Positions 37,807-49,954 of a stretch of DNA of 64,000 nucleotides are shown piece after piece. Origin of the DNA: Raffaelea ambrosiae (Eukaryota > Ascomycota > Sordariomycetes > Ophiostomatales > Ophiostomataceae); contig PCDI01000001.1 of NCBI GenBank assembly GCA_002778195.1, positions 4,241,869-4,305,868 of the forward strand. Reading direction: 5' to 3'. Made by a program: the position numbers and the translations under genes. Within the stretch, counting starts at the first letter, position 1, and each line of letters begins with the position of its first letter. The notes under the pieces are model-generated. The model was not told the DNA's origin. It did no database searches and saw nothing but the letters and a program-made list of their open reading frames with translations.

Positions 37807-39557
37807 ATGGCATCGCCGCCCAAACCGTGGGAGAGGAACCGGCCTGCTGCGGCCACAATATGTAAGCACACATGGGCCCATAACCCCATCCAGCCGTCGT
37901 CTATCACATGCTCACGTGCTTGCGACATCCTGCTGACACCTCTCTCTCTTTCTCCTCCTGCACAGCACCATCCGTCACCATGTCTTCCAGCTCCTCCTCG
38001 TCTACTCTGCCATCGGCTGCCGCAACCGTCGGCACCGATACCTCCTCCGCCGCCGCGCCCACCGTTCCTCCCATCCCGGCATCCCTCACCGCATCCGTCA
38101 ACCAGAACGCCGCCGCCTATAGCCGCTTAGGCACCTCTTCCGCCGTCACATCCCCCTACGGCGGCTACGGCGCAGGAGCCTACTCCTCGCCCTACCGGTA
38201 CGGCAGCTACGGCGGCTACGGCAGCGGCATCGGCGGTGGTCTCGGCGGCCTGGGTGGTGGCATGTACGGCGGGTATGGTGGAGGCCTCGGCGGAGGCATG
38301 TACGGAAGCGGCATGTACGGCGGCGGCATGTACGGCGGCGGCGGGCTCGGCGGCATGCAGCGCGATCCCAACGACCCCAACAGCCTGACGAACCGCTTCA
38401 ACACGAGCACGCAGGCGACGTTCCAGATGCTCGAGGGTGTGGTCGGCGCCTTTGGCGGCTTTGCTCAGATGTTGGAGAGCACCTACATGGCCACCCATTC
38501 TAGTTTCTTTGGTAAGTCACCCCGGAGTTTTTTTTTCATTTTTATTTTTTTAACTTGTTTTGCCCTCCCTGTCTATTACCTAGCTAACCCTTCTCCACCA
38601 GCCATGGTCTCTGTCGCTGAACAGTTTAGCAACTTGCGCGACACCCTCGGATCCATTCTCGGCATCTTTACGCTCATGCGCTGGATCCGCACCCTGATCG
38701 CCAAGCTGACCGGCCGCCCGCCTCCGGCCGACGCCATGGCCTTGACGCCCGCCGCGTTTGCCCGCTTCGAGGGCCGGGCGTCGGGCGACCCGTCGCTCGG
38801 CCCCAACGGCGCGCCCAAGCCGAGCCGCAAGCCGCTCTTTTTCTTCGTGCTGGCCGCGTTCGGCCTGCCCTACCTGATGAGCAAGCTCATCCGGTCGCTG
38901 GCGCAGTCGCACGAAGAGGAGGAGCGCCGTCAGATGGCGCTCCTGCAGCAGCAGCAGCAACAGCAGGCCGTCGCCGCCGGCCAGCTCGACCCGTCCAAGC
39001 TCGAGTTCTGCCGCATGCTGTACGACTATACGCCCGACGCCGCCCAGTCAGCAGCCATGCCGGGTCTGGACTTGTCCGTCAAGCGCGACGACCTGATTGT
39101 CGTCCTGTCCAAGACCGACCCGCTCGGCAACGCCTCGGACTGGTGGCAGTGCCGGACGCGCGACGGCCGTGTGGGCTACCTGCCGTCGACCTTTTTGCGG
39201 CTGATTGCCGCGCCTGGCCAGCAGGGTGCTGTTGCTGCTGCTGCCGGACAACAGCAGACCCTGATGCCGCCCGTGCCGGCCGCGCCGGCGAGTGTGGCCG
39301 GCAGCGAGGTCAGCGGTGGCCGCGCCAACACGATTACGAGCTCGGCAGCGAGTGTGGCAGCCGCCCCGGCGGCTGCATCGGCCGTGCCAGCCAAACCCGC
39401 ACCGGCTGCTACCACCACCGCAGCCGCCGCCGCCGCTGCTGCGGCCAAGGCCGCCGACCCGGTCATGGCCGAGAAGGCGGCTGCGCAGAAGCAGGCCAGC
39501 AAGGGCAACGGTGTCACCGCCGACAGCTTCATGAAGTCTGCATTTTACCAGTCATAG
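37807..39557 (+). CDS. PEX13: peroxin-13, peroxisomal membrane SH3 protein
   Basis: Three exons, 37807-37861, 37966-38511 and 38602-39557, give 518 aa. Exon 1 supplies the conserved start MASPPKPWER. The N-terminal half is Ser/Ala- then Gly/Tyr/Met-rich (GGGMYGGGMYGGG), as in Pex13. Membrane helices follow, and an SH3 domain (LYDYTPDAAQ ... DWWQCRTRDGRVGYLPSTFL) lies at about residues 330-400. An Ala-rich C-terminal tail follows. Family knowledge: Pex13 joins Pex14 and Pex17 in the peroxisomal docking complex for cargo receptor Pex5. Intron 2 (38512-38601) has a GTAAGT donor, a GCTAAC branch point and a CACCAG acceptor, so it is normally spliced, although it is open in frame. Intron 1 has a GTAAGC donor and a CACAG acceptor. 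Confidence 0.9.
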
Positions 39558-40759
39558 GGCACTCCTCCACCCGACGTGGCGTCTGCCGTTTGACCAGTCA
39601 TGGTGCCACTCTTCTCACCGGGGGGTGTAATCACCAAGACAGAAAATCATCTACAAAAGTCCCAAAAAGTTGAAAGCAAGAAGAGCCTGCGTGTTTTGTC
39701 AACCCTTCTTCCTGTTTCCAACTGTTCTTTCTTTTTCTTTTCATTCTATTCTATTTGTGTTTCTATTCCTCTTTTTTTTTTTCTCTGTCTTTCCTTTGTT
39801 TTTGCTATTTTTACTACGGAGGAGAGGGAAACTCTGTTTCATGGCCTTTATTTGATTGCATGCTTTTTACATTCTATATTCGTACACAAGGGCGGCGTCC
39901 ACAAAGGAAGGAAATGGGATATTTTGTTATTGTTTGTTTTTTTCCTTTCATTACCAGGGGGGCTATCAGAGAGGGAGCTGGAGTCTACACGTTTATACAA
40001 CGCAAATGGCAGAACCTTTGCGATAAGAAAAGGATGATTTCTTTTATGCAATTATCTCTTGAAAACAGTGTATTCATTTATGCTATTGATTGCTTACATT
40101 GACTGCTTACACTGTGATTGCGAAGTGTCCAGCTCATGTTCTTCATCTGGCGGAGATGGCTGGGACTGCATAGACATGCCTTACTTGATCAATGTCACAT
40201 TTTTGCTTGCAAATCTAATTATACATACGCAGATGTAAGATTTTCTTTTTTGATACTCCGATAGGTTATACGTGGCCAAAATGCCTTCCTGGTGTCGGCC
40301 ATCACCCAACTGTTGCACATCTTCCTCCCTTTTGGCTACCCTCGGGATGCTGTGATGTTCTCTAGATTCTAATAAACCCATGCAAATAACACCTAGATCC
40401 CTCTTTATCCCGCTATACAATACAAAAGAAGAAGAGACATGACAGAGAATGAATGGACATACAATGCATGTTAACAAGTGCCATTACAACAGGGTAAAAA
40501 AAGGAAATGAACGAAAGAAATCAAGGAGGGGGGTTCTCGACCAAACCAAATCAGTTTCATATCCGTCCCTCCCTCATCAAATGGTATTTGTCTTTTAACA
40601 AACATGATGCGTCAAGTAGATGATGGAAACAGCAAAACAAAAACAAATCCATACCCATCAAAGACAGAGCAAACAATTTCTGCCACGAACTATGTATATA
40701 AATAAAGAGCAAACGAAAAGAGATAAAAAAGCCTTTCAAAGGATCGCCAGGATCAGAGT
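39558..40759. other. convergent 3' spacer between PEX13 and the NCS1 permease
   Basis: A 1.2-kb AT-rich spacer between convergent genes, with T-rich runs typical of 3' UTRs. No gene recognised. Confidence 0.45.
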
Positions 40760-42589
40760 TCAACGGCCAAAGTACCTCTTCTCAAAGAAGCGCATGATGC
40801 AGTACGAAGTAGCAGAGAAGGTGAAGCCCAACTCAAAGCCAATATCACCGCCATGCGCACCACCGGCGAGCTTGCCAATGGGGCCGGTGAACCACTCCTG
40901 CGACATGCCCAGCACGGCACCCATGACGCCAAACAAGAAGGCGGTGATGGCAGCAAAGCCCTTCGGCAGCTTGGAGGCATCGGTGTAGTCCGGGATGTGG
41001 TAGCCCTTGAAGCCACGGCGGAAGACAAAGTGCTCCGACAGCGAAATGCCCTCGTAGATGGACAGCCAGTAGGCAATGACCAGCATCAAGTTTTCCAGGA
41101 CGGCCTCAAAGTTGGCGTAGCCGGGAATAGCGACAGCAACGTAGATGCAAGTGCCGATGAACACCCAGATGAAGCGGGGAACCTTGGCAGTCTTGTTGGC
41201 CAGGACCTGCAGGGACAGCGAGACGGAGTAGATGTTGGGGCAGTTGTTGGCGATAATGGACAGGGCCAGGATAACGACGCAGAACTCGCCAAACTTGCCC
41301 AGGCGCGGCACCAGAACGGTAGCCAGCAGACCGCCGATGCCCGAGGCCTCGTAGTTGTTGTAGTAGTCTGGGTCGTGGGAAGCAGCGGTCATGATGGCAG
41401 CGCCCAGCAGCTCGGTGAAGATCAGGGGCAGGAACAGACCGCCAAACGTCCAGAGGAAGATCTTGATGCGGGAGCTGTTGACAGGCTGGTACACGGTGTA
41501 GTCGGCAGCGTACGAGGTCCAGCCGGTGGCGAAACCGTAGACGGAGGCACAGAAGGAGAGCACAGAGCCGGCCTCCGTGGGGCCGCGGGCCAGGGGAAGC
41601 ATGTTGGTGAACTCGCCGCTGTGGCCAAAGACGCCAGCAACAATGAGGAAGATGATGAAGCAGGGGATCCACGAAACGCGCTCGTAAGCGTGGACGATCT
41701 TGTAGCCGAAGAAGCAGACGAGCAGGGTGCCGATGGCAATGACGAGAATGCCACCCCAGCCGGGCACATCGTTGTTAATGGCGTGGAACAGCTGAGCACC
41801 GACAATGACGTTGACTGCCGACCAGCCCAGGCAGGCGAGGATGTTGAAGAATGCGACTGCGTGTGTGTTAGTGGTTGTTGTTGAGAGCTGAAGCAGGAAG
41901 GTGGAGATGCTAGAAGAGAAAAAAAAAAAAACCCCCCCGAGAAGTTCGCCTTTAACAACACGTGAACATACTAATCTTAACACCATGGTAACCAAAGAAG
42001 AAACGAGAGATGACCATCTGACGCAGGCCAAAATGAGGGCCAAAGGTAGAGTAGAAGCAGACGGGAAGAATGCCCATGGCGTTGACGAAGATGATGGCCA
42101 GGGCGGTGTCGACGAAGCCAAGATTGAAGACGGGGTAGGCCAAGGCGCCAATGGCAAAGGAAGAGACGACCAGGTTGGCAGAGAGCCACTGTCGTTGTTC
42201 GTTAGCTATCCGGAGGCATGGAGGAGGCGATTGGAAGAGACAAGAAGAAGGTCAAGATGAGATGAGATGAACAGAGCCTCTTCTGAGAGACTGTGGACGC
42301 CAAAACCGTCACTTCGGGAAGAACTACTTACAACTGTGCCGATCTTGGTCATGGTCGTGTCTGTCCGCTCGTCCTCGGGCACGCGCTCAATACCGCGCTG
42401 CTCGACACCCATCTTGCCCGCCAGACGCTGCAGCTTGGCAATAACGCCATTGCCCTCGGTGAACTGGTTGCTGCGGACGACACCCTCGTTGGTGTAACCG
42501 ACATCGACATCTTGGTAGCCGGACTGCACCTGGGTGACGCCGGGCTCGGCGTACTTCTCGCCGGAGCCGGACTCGAGATCCTTGTCCAT
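40760..42589 (-). CDS. FCY2: NCS1-family purine-cytosine permease
   Basis: Three exons, 42589-42332, 42188-41972 and 41856-40760, give 523 aa. Donors are GTAAGT and GTATGT, acceptors are GACAG and CGCAG, and a GCTAAC branch point precedes exon 2. The cytosolic N-terminus is charged (MDKDLESGSGEKYAEPG). About 12 membrane helices follow, with NCS1 motifs such as FNILACLGWSAVNVIVGAQ, FASVYGFATGW-like segments (ASVYGFATGWTSYAADYTVY) and NNCPNIYSVSLS. The last helices end in FEKRYFGR. Family knowledge: Fcy2/FcyB symporters take up cytosine, adenine, guanine and hypoxanthine across the plasma membrane. The substrate range cannot be read from the sequence. Symbol is by family resemblance. Confidence 0.85.
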
Positions 42590-45313
42590 TGTGTCGAATG
42601 ATGGTGATGGGACGAAAGGACAGGGGAGATCCAAGACGATTGATAGAAAGAGAGAGTGGAAGTCTTATTGCGGAAGACTTTCCTTGAAGCGTGGGGAGAA
42701 GCAAAATTTAAAAAAAAAAGAGCTTCTGAAGTAGAAACTGCTGTCCGAGATCGAAAGAACAAACTCGATCACTGCAGCCAACTGGATGTTTCAGCTTGGA
42801 GAGAAGACGAAGAAATTGGGGAAAACCAGACTTTGAAGGGGATCGTCGGGGGATCTTATATGGATGTACTCACGGGCATGCAAGCAAGGTGTAGCAAGCG
42901 TGCTGCGTATGGCAGAGACTGAATAGCCACGCGCGAGGATAGGCCTGACAGGGCCTGAAGGGAGGGGGGGGGGGTGTGCGAATATCGAGTATCGCACCCA
43001 ATACAACGGGAACTAATACCAACAGAGCGAAGAGCTGAACAGAAGGCAGGGGGGGAGGCGTGCGCGGCCACAGAGGGAACAGGTGCTTCTCGGGGGAGGC
43101 CAGGCAGACGGGAGACGCCGAAAGCAGACGGAGGAGAGGTTACAGGAGAAGAAAAAGAGAAGAGGTTGCAATTGTGGAGAGGGAAGATGGGAAGGGGGTG
43201 GTGTGGGAGTCTGTGGGTGGGAGAGACGTGTGGGTGGTGTGGGCACTAAGCTACCAGATTAGAGTTGGGGTGCCCAGACGATAACCAGGGAGGGCATTGT
43301 GCTTGTTCTATCTGGGGTGAGGATGGTTCTTTTCTTGTTCTGCTGAGACGCGAGACAGAACAGATTTTTCTGGTGCTTGATTGGCGTGGTTTAGAGAGAT
43401 TGAGCAGAGACGAGGGAAAAAAAGTAGGGTTGTGGTCCTAGTGGCAATTGGGTTTGGTCTGGAATGGTCGTCGTAAGTCTGTAGCGGCCGGGTGGGCATC
43501 TGGTTTTAGTAGACGATGGGGTGGTGCTCCGTGGTGGACGACGAGAGCAGGGGAGAACCGCAGAGTGAGGCCGAGAAGAAGGACATGACGGATGACTTTG
43601 TGGGATTGCCATTGCGGAATCTCCCACACGAGACTGCCGAAATAGAAAGGGAAGTTACGTGCAGAGCAAAGAAGGCAACTGCTAGAGCAGCCACGCAGCC
43701 GAGGAGCACGGCAGGTGCGAAGGGCCGCTTTCCTGTTGTGGCTCAGGCCCCCCGCTCCTTCCTCGAGATCCAACCGGACCGGGAACGAGACTCCCGAGTC
43801 AACAGCCTTAGACACAGTGTGAACAGCGTAGAGGCACAACAGACGATGCGAGACACAGAAAACGCAGAACACACGGAGAACACGAGACTGCCCAGTCATG
43901 CAGGACAGCAACGTCCAAAACAGTGACACAACGGCGGTCTCAACACAAGCAACGCCTGGTCGAGCACTAGAGCATCTTGGACCGAGACCCTGCAGTTGGA
44001 GACGGCTTCACGGTTGTACTATGTAGACTGGAAATGGTAATAATTGCGTTCTGTAATGCACCAGAGATACAGAGTCCCAAGAATGCAAATCCTGGTAGTC
44101 AGTGGCAATTAGAGACAATCAGAGACAGATCATAGGCAGAAGACGAAAAATGAATTACCCAATCCCACCACGCAAAAACCTTGTTCTTCCTCCAAAAGCC
44201 CTCCGATAAGCAGTTTCGTCTTTTTTTTTTTTGCTTAGTGATTTTGGGGGTTTGATTCATTTTTTACGCCTCGAAAATAATAATGTGTTCCGATTTTCTG
44301 GGTGTCTTACTTGTACGTTTTACGTGTTATTCACTCGATAGACCTATGGAGTTTGAACAATTTGGACCCCTTCCCCACCTAGTTTGGGGTTTTTTTTTAT
44401 TCAAAAAAAGCACGCTAGGACTGCACTAGGTCTACCTTATTCGGCAAGTCAGGCGGCGTCACTTTACTCAGTATTCATAATACCAACAGAGACCAACAAA
44501 AAAAAGAAAGTTGAAGAGCGCCTGTGCAGCTTGGGTGAGATTTGGGGTCGTGGTGGTATGCCGAGGACACCATCTTGCTGTTTTCTGTTCATGACAGGCG
44601 GAAGGGCGGCAAACAAGGCAAACGAGGCAAACCAGCACATATTACCACCGTAAAAATTACTGGATGCAGATGGAAAAAAAAATCCCCATTAAAAAAAAAA
44701 GCCCCCAGCCCGGAGGCGGCCACCGTTGCATCAGCAGGTCGCCGATCGGAACACAGTGGGGTCCACCACGGCACACGGCGCGCCATAAACAAGTGCACCA
44801 ACAATAAAGGGAGAGACGGAAGGAAAGAGCAGACGACAGCCACAGGTGTCAGGAAGGAGCCCGGAATGCCGCGTGGAGGGGAAGGAGCGACTGTCTGCGG
44901 CACTTGCTTCGTAGTCCATGCATACGTGAAAGCGCACACCTTGACTACGGTCCGTCTCTTATCGCCTGCATATACCACAAACGCACGAACAAAAAAAGAA
45001 AGCTACGTACGCCGCGTACAGGCCTTTTGCGATCCGCGGAGGAGGACTTTGTGGGGACTGGAGAAGCCGAACGACTGGAGAATGGCCACAGAATGGCTAG
45101 CTAGAAAGTGACTGGCTTATTCTACGGCCACACACTCACTGTAGCTACATAGTAGGTGGGGATCAGCCTCGCGGGTGAACAGATAGCCAGCAAAAAGAAG
45201 GCTCACTGCGGGCGCGCCACTACGATTGCTGCTTAGCACGACAAGCGCAACATCCTCGTAGTGTCCTCCAATTACGATGGGACAGCAGCACCACAGAACC
45301 ACCGCCCATGGGT

Positions 45314-45341
45314 GGGCGTCTCTGACAGGGCGTCTCTGACA
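45314..45341. repeat. perfect 14-bp tandem duplication
   Basis: The unit gggcgtctctgaca occurs twice in a row without mismatch. Confidence 0.9.
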
Positions 45342-46200
45342 GTACCCATCTTGCTGCTGCAGCGTATGACAGCAGTCGCCATTATCGCCCTGCGCGTTTT
45401 CTCCACGTAACATGTATTATTGCTTTGTCGATCCGGGCGGGTGGCCAGATCGACTGCCCCATACAGGCTTCGTTCCTGTATATCATTCGGACACTCGCCT
45501 GCCCGTCCGTCCGTTTCGTCAGATGTGTTCGTCTCGTCTGCCGGCAGACAAAGCGCTCGGTGGGAGGTGGTCATGGAGGCCGGTCGCTTTCCAGAGAACG
45601 CACACGCCCATCCACACTTTGGTGCTTGCCTTGCGTCCGTCCCCGGGAGCCGGGTGTCGGCTCTCACGCAAAGGGGGTGGGAGCTGCTAGTCTTGGCAGG
45701 TAGATTGGCCCCCCCCTGCGTACATAGTATGCTACCCGCACCAGAATCTAGACTGCTGGCTGGCTGGCTGATATTGCCTGACCAGGGACTAAGGAGACGC
45801 CAGGCCAGTTGCCTTGTTGGGACCTGAGCGTGTGCAAGCTATATCCGGTGGCATACAGTGTACTCGCATGTGTCTCACGATCTTTTGAGACTTGTCGTCG
45901 GGTTTGTCGTTCTTGTTCGTGTTGTCGTCGGCGCCGTTCCTTCGCCCTCGCCGTGTCCGAGAAGGATTCCACGACGCCTCTGCGCGCCTCGCCGAGGGTG
46001 TTGTCAGACGCGCAAGTCTCCGATGTTGAAATTAGGAGAATGGCGACTCCGAAGATTCATGGTCCGTGATGCGAGACATCACCGATTAATAGATGAATAT
46101 CAGCGGGCAAGATAATGGCAGTGGTCCGTCTGTAGGCTGTGTTGTGCGGTAATAGGGGGCCAACAGGGCACTGGGAGCGCCCAACTCGTCCGCTGCAGAT

Positions 46201-46230
46201 AGGGCAGATAAAGATAGGGCAGATAAAGAT
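46201..46230. repeat. perfect 15-bp tandem duplication
   Basis: The unit agggcagataaagat occurs twice in a row, followed by a partial third copy (aaagat). Confidence 0.9.
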
Positions 46231-49005
46231 AAAGATATGGGAAGCAATGCGGGAGAGTAGTGGACTTGGGGTGGCAGTGAGTGTGTGGGAGCGTGCGCTG
46301 GCGAAGTAGAAGGGGGGGGGCTGTCTATCTCTCCCGTCCCCTTGTTTGAAGTGCCTAGCAACTACACGATCTCGTACATCGAGATACAAACGACATATGT
46401 GATCCTTCGCGGAGGTGCCGCTGCTGGGTCCCTCCCAATGCCAAGTCTGCACGGAATTGTGTTCCTTGCCCCCATCATTACGACTTAGCAGCATCTCAGC
46501 AGCATCTCTGCGCATCTCTGCGCATCTGAGAGAAACGACTCGTTACTGCTTGCCCAAAAAGGACCAGCCCGCCTCTTTGCTTTTGCCCCAGACTTTGACG
46601 ATAAGGCAGAGGCAATGGGCTGCCGCAATTTGCTAAGAAGGAGGCTTGCTTATCTCTCTTGTGCCATTGGCCAACACAGGGACAAACAAGACTAAGGAGG
46701 GCCGATGCGGAAACCAATTGCGGTTGGTCACAACGTTTTGTCTGGGTCACTGATAAGGAAAAAGGAAGGAACAGCATTTTGCGTCGAGTTACGGCCTCTA
46801 ACACGCTTGTGCTATGTAAATTATTGTACACCCCCCCCCCTCCCCTGCACCCCCTGCCCTTATATCTCTTGGCATTTTGTTCGTGATTGCCTTGTCTGGA
46901 CGACCGGCGTCGTTCTTTCTCGGCGCCGCCGCATTATGGCACGCTTCCCCTGTCAGTCCTGTCAGTCCTGCCTCTCTTTTGGTGCCTTTTGGACTTTCTC
47001 TAGTATCGACCAGTCTCCTGCAATCTGCACTCCCTCTCCGGACATTCATGTCGATCCCCCGAGGGGTGGCTAGAATCAAAAAAGAGCCGATACGGAAGGA
47101 CCCAATCATACATGGCCTTGCGCACAAGACGCACAAGACGCCACTGGTTCTTTGCCGCTTCTTGGGCAAGAGGCGATGCCTGTCCGCATAGTCTCTATCT
47201 TTAACCCAGAAAGGAGATGTGTGGGTGTGAACCCTGAATTCAGATCTGTTGGATACCACACAACCATGTTATGAATTTTACTATCGTACAGCTGGCGTGC
47301 TCGTTGCAGGGCATATGTGGCCAAGTCATCAGAAAGTCCATGCATGGCACCGAAGAGGGCTACAATTTTTTTTGTCTTGTTTTGTTTTTCGTTTGTTTTT
47401 CCTTTTTTCCTTTCTTTTTTCTTCGTCTTGCCACTCCCTTGCCCAGTGCGACTATGAGTGAATTTTCTACCGCCGTACTTTCTCACTTTCTCTACAACGG
47501 CCCTGGGAGCCATGCCCAGACGTGGCCGCAGACCCATATGGAGCGAGGCGACTGTAGTATTGAGACGTTGAAAGAGGAAAAAGAGACGAAAGGCTGCAGG
47601 AACAGAAAGTAGAAAAACCATACAAAACTTTTTTAATGCCGTGTGTTTTTTCCGCCTTCGTCGGCCACCTGCGAGCCTGGCGGCGTTCGCCTGTAAGGGC
47701 GGCGCCTTTATGGTTGTTTTGGTGCCAAGTTGGCCCAGTCAGGGCCGCAAAATATGGGGCTATCCATATACTATGTACTATGTATACTCGTGCATAGCAC
47801 AAGATGGTGCAGCCAGAAAAACTAAAAGTCGACGATGCCGTGGGCGTGCGGGAAAAGCAGCCCGGCTCGATTGTATTCTTACGGTTGTCTCTGCCGTTGC
47901 CCTCGCCCAAGGGAGCAGGATCCGGCCCTACGAGCACAGCTGAAGAGAACCCTGCAGGGTGTGTGCATGCACGAACATCAGACAGATTCCACAAATACCA
48001 TGTACGGCGCAACTAGTATCTTGCTTATCGCCATCCTCCGCCTTATCCTCATCTTGATGCACATGCACCTCGCCCATTTCTGTTTTCTGCTGGCAATCCT
48101 CCATGCTTGCAGAATCCTCCATGTTTGGAGAAGATCTCACTTTTGTCGCTTTGCCGCCCTCCCCATCTCCTATCTGGCACCTCACTACCCTGCAGTATCT
48201 GATAGGCGCTCTTGGCAATGTCATAGCTCCCATGGCAGATCACCTTTTTGCGTTGATTTATCTGGTTCGCTCCTTGGCACTCAAGACGCGCAAGCACAAT
48301 TATAGTGCAACTGATAGCTAGCTATTGCTTAACCTATCCCTTGCGCTGTTTGCTGCTGCCAAGAAGCTGTCAAGCTGGGGAGGCAATGAAGGACAAAAAA
48401 GGTCCGGAGCCATCCCGTTCGGACATCCTTGTTCGTCTGTTGTCGACTGGCAGGCTACATACACAGAGTACTCTGTAGTATGGGTGCAAAGGAAGGGAGG
48501 AAGGGAGATGTTGCCCTGCAAAACACAGGGTTCTGCTGGTTCTCTTGCCATGGTGACAGAACAAAGAAGCAGAAGCAACACAGGAGCCGATTGGCATGTG
48601 CAACGCTGATCGTGTTATCAGCTTCATGCCTAATAAGCACGCAAGTCTAGACAGTTCTAGATTGGGTGGCGCGAGGTCTTAGACAAGGTGTCGAAAGTGG
48701 CCACAGCATCCTTTTGTTCCTAATGTGTTCCCAACAGACAACTGAAAAACGTGTTTGTGATACCACATAATCAACTGTGCAGACTTTTGACATCACATCC
48801 GACACGAGACTGCCTTAATCCCGCGAGTTACGATCCCCGGTTTCTGCGAACTGTCCGTTTCCCCGATTTAATATACGGCACCCTCGATTATATACAGACG
48901 AACAAAAATAATCACATGTTGGAAGGAGGACAGGTGAAATAACATGGGAAAGAAGATCTCGCGGATCTGCGGGAAACAGAAAGCCACATTCTTATACCGA
49001 ATGAA

Positions 49006-49041
49006 GCCATTCGGAAAGCCATTTGGAAAGCCCTTTGGAAA
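49006..49041. repeat. three 12-bp units downstream of the SGNH esterase
   Basis: Three near-identical units (gccattcggaaa, gccatttggaaa, gccctttggaaa) lie about 55 bp past the esterase stop codon, probably in its 3' UTR. Confidence 0.8.
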
Positions 49042-49094
49042 GGGAATGGGCATCAGCACCTGGCAGCGCAGCCTTGCTCTCCCATTCCTCCATC

Positions 49095-49954
49095 TCATGC
49101 TGCCAGCGACTCCTTGATGAAGTTCAGCAGCAGAGGGCCCACCCGCGACGCAATGATCTTGTCGCCTGCCAGGTTCGGGTGCACGCCGTCCCGCAGGTCC
49201 GACGACGGGAACCCTGTGTTGCAGTCGGCGATCACAATCGGCGAGTCTGTGCTGTTGAGGCCTGTGGCCCAGTCTGGGATGGCCTTGTTGATGTTGTTGA
49301 CGCCGGCGCTCGACAGCGGCAGCGGAATGACGAGATCCGTAATGATCTTGATCTTGGGGTTGGCTGCGCGCATGATGGTGACCATCTTGGTGTACGCCGC
49401 CATGATGTCGGCCGTCGAGTGGCCGCGGACCACATCGTTGGTGCCCAGCATGAACATGACAATGTCGGCCGGCGTGTTGGCCATCCACTTGGTCAGGTAG
49501 TTGTTGGCAATGTCAATGGCCAGCCAGCCCGAGTGGCCCTCGTTGTGCTGGTCCCAGTCGGCCGTCTGCGGCTTGCAGTTCTGCGGATTGCTCTTCTGCG
49601 AGCCCACGTACTCGACCTTGTCCGCATAGCCCGCCTCAGCAATCATGTCCCACACGAGGGCTCGCCAGCAGGTGATCTCTGTGATGCTGTCGCCGAGTGG
49701 CACTGTCAAGGGCGCAAAAAAAAAAAAAAAAAAAAAAAAAGCAAATTGTTAAGATCCCGTTATCTTAACACTCCCAGACTGGAGAGGATGGAATTTTTCT
49801 TGCGGGGCTCTCTTTTCTTTCTTCATTCCTCCTTCTTTCACTCACTGATGCGAAGTTTGCCGGCTGCCGCAGCAGCCGGAACCAGATCGGTCGGCGCGGC
49901 CAGGACCGCGCCGAGAAGACCGGCAGCGGTCAGTAGGACAGATGTTGCATACAT
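49095..49954 (-). CDS. secreted SGNH/GDSL-type esterase, CE3-like
   Basis: Two exons, 49954-49846 and 49702-49095, give 238 aa. The intron has a GTGAGT donor and a GACAG acceptor, with a long T-run before the acceptor. The start MYATSVLLTAAGLLGAVLA is a signal peptide with an AxA-type cleavage near AAPTD. The join gives RIMPLGDSITEITCWRALV, which carries the block I nucleophile Ser of SGNH hydrolases. Later blocks are GHSGW (III-type Gly), GTNDVV (Asn) and DGVHPN (catalytic Asp and His). Family knowledge: these are extracellular esterases, and this motif pattern resembles carbohydrate esterase family 3, where acetylxylan esterases are found. Substrate is not shown by the sequence. The unspliced ORF alone would lack the signal peptide. 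Confidence 0.87.
49716..49740. repeat. A25 homopolymer in the SGNH esterase intron
   Basis: Twenty-five consecutive A on the plus strand are a T25 on the gene strand, just upstream of the 3' splice site. It acts as an extreme polypyrimidine tract and is prone to length change. Confidence 0.9.

Larger units (their letters stand above)
42590..49094. other. 6.5 kb gene-poor region
   Basis: No convincing gene is seen over 6.5 kb. The NCS1 promoter is at the left end. Several ORFs of 130-190 codons exist, but they overlap on both strands and lack protein-like composition or spliceable partners. Short perfect tandem duplications occur: 14 bp at 45314-45341 and 15 bp at 46201-46230. Homopolymers include G10 near 42963 and T/A-rich tracts at 44220 and 44690. 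It could hold noncoding RNA, a decayed element or unannotated short genes. Confidence 0.4.

Noticed and set aside
37908..37965. upstream ATG in frame with PEX13 (ORF from 37908)
   Set aside because: It reads through intron 1. The spliced exon 1 supplies the conserved MASPPKPWER start.
43438..43929. 163-codon minus-strand ORF in the gene-poor region
   Set aside because: Overlaps a plus-strand ORF of similar length; no recognisable pattern.
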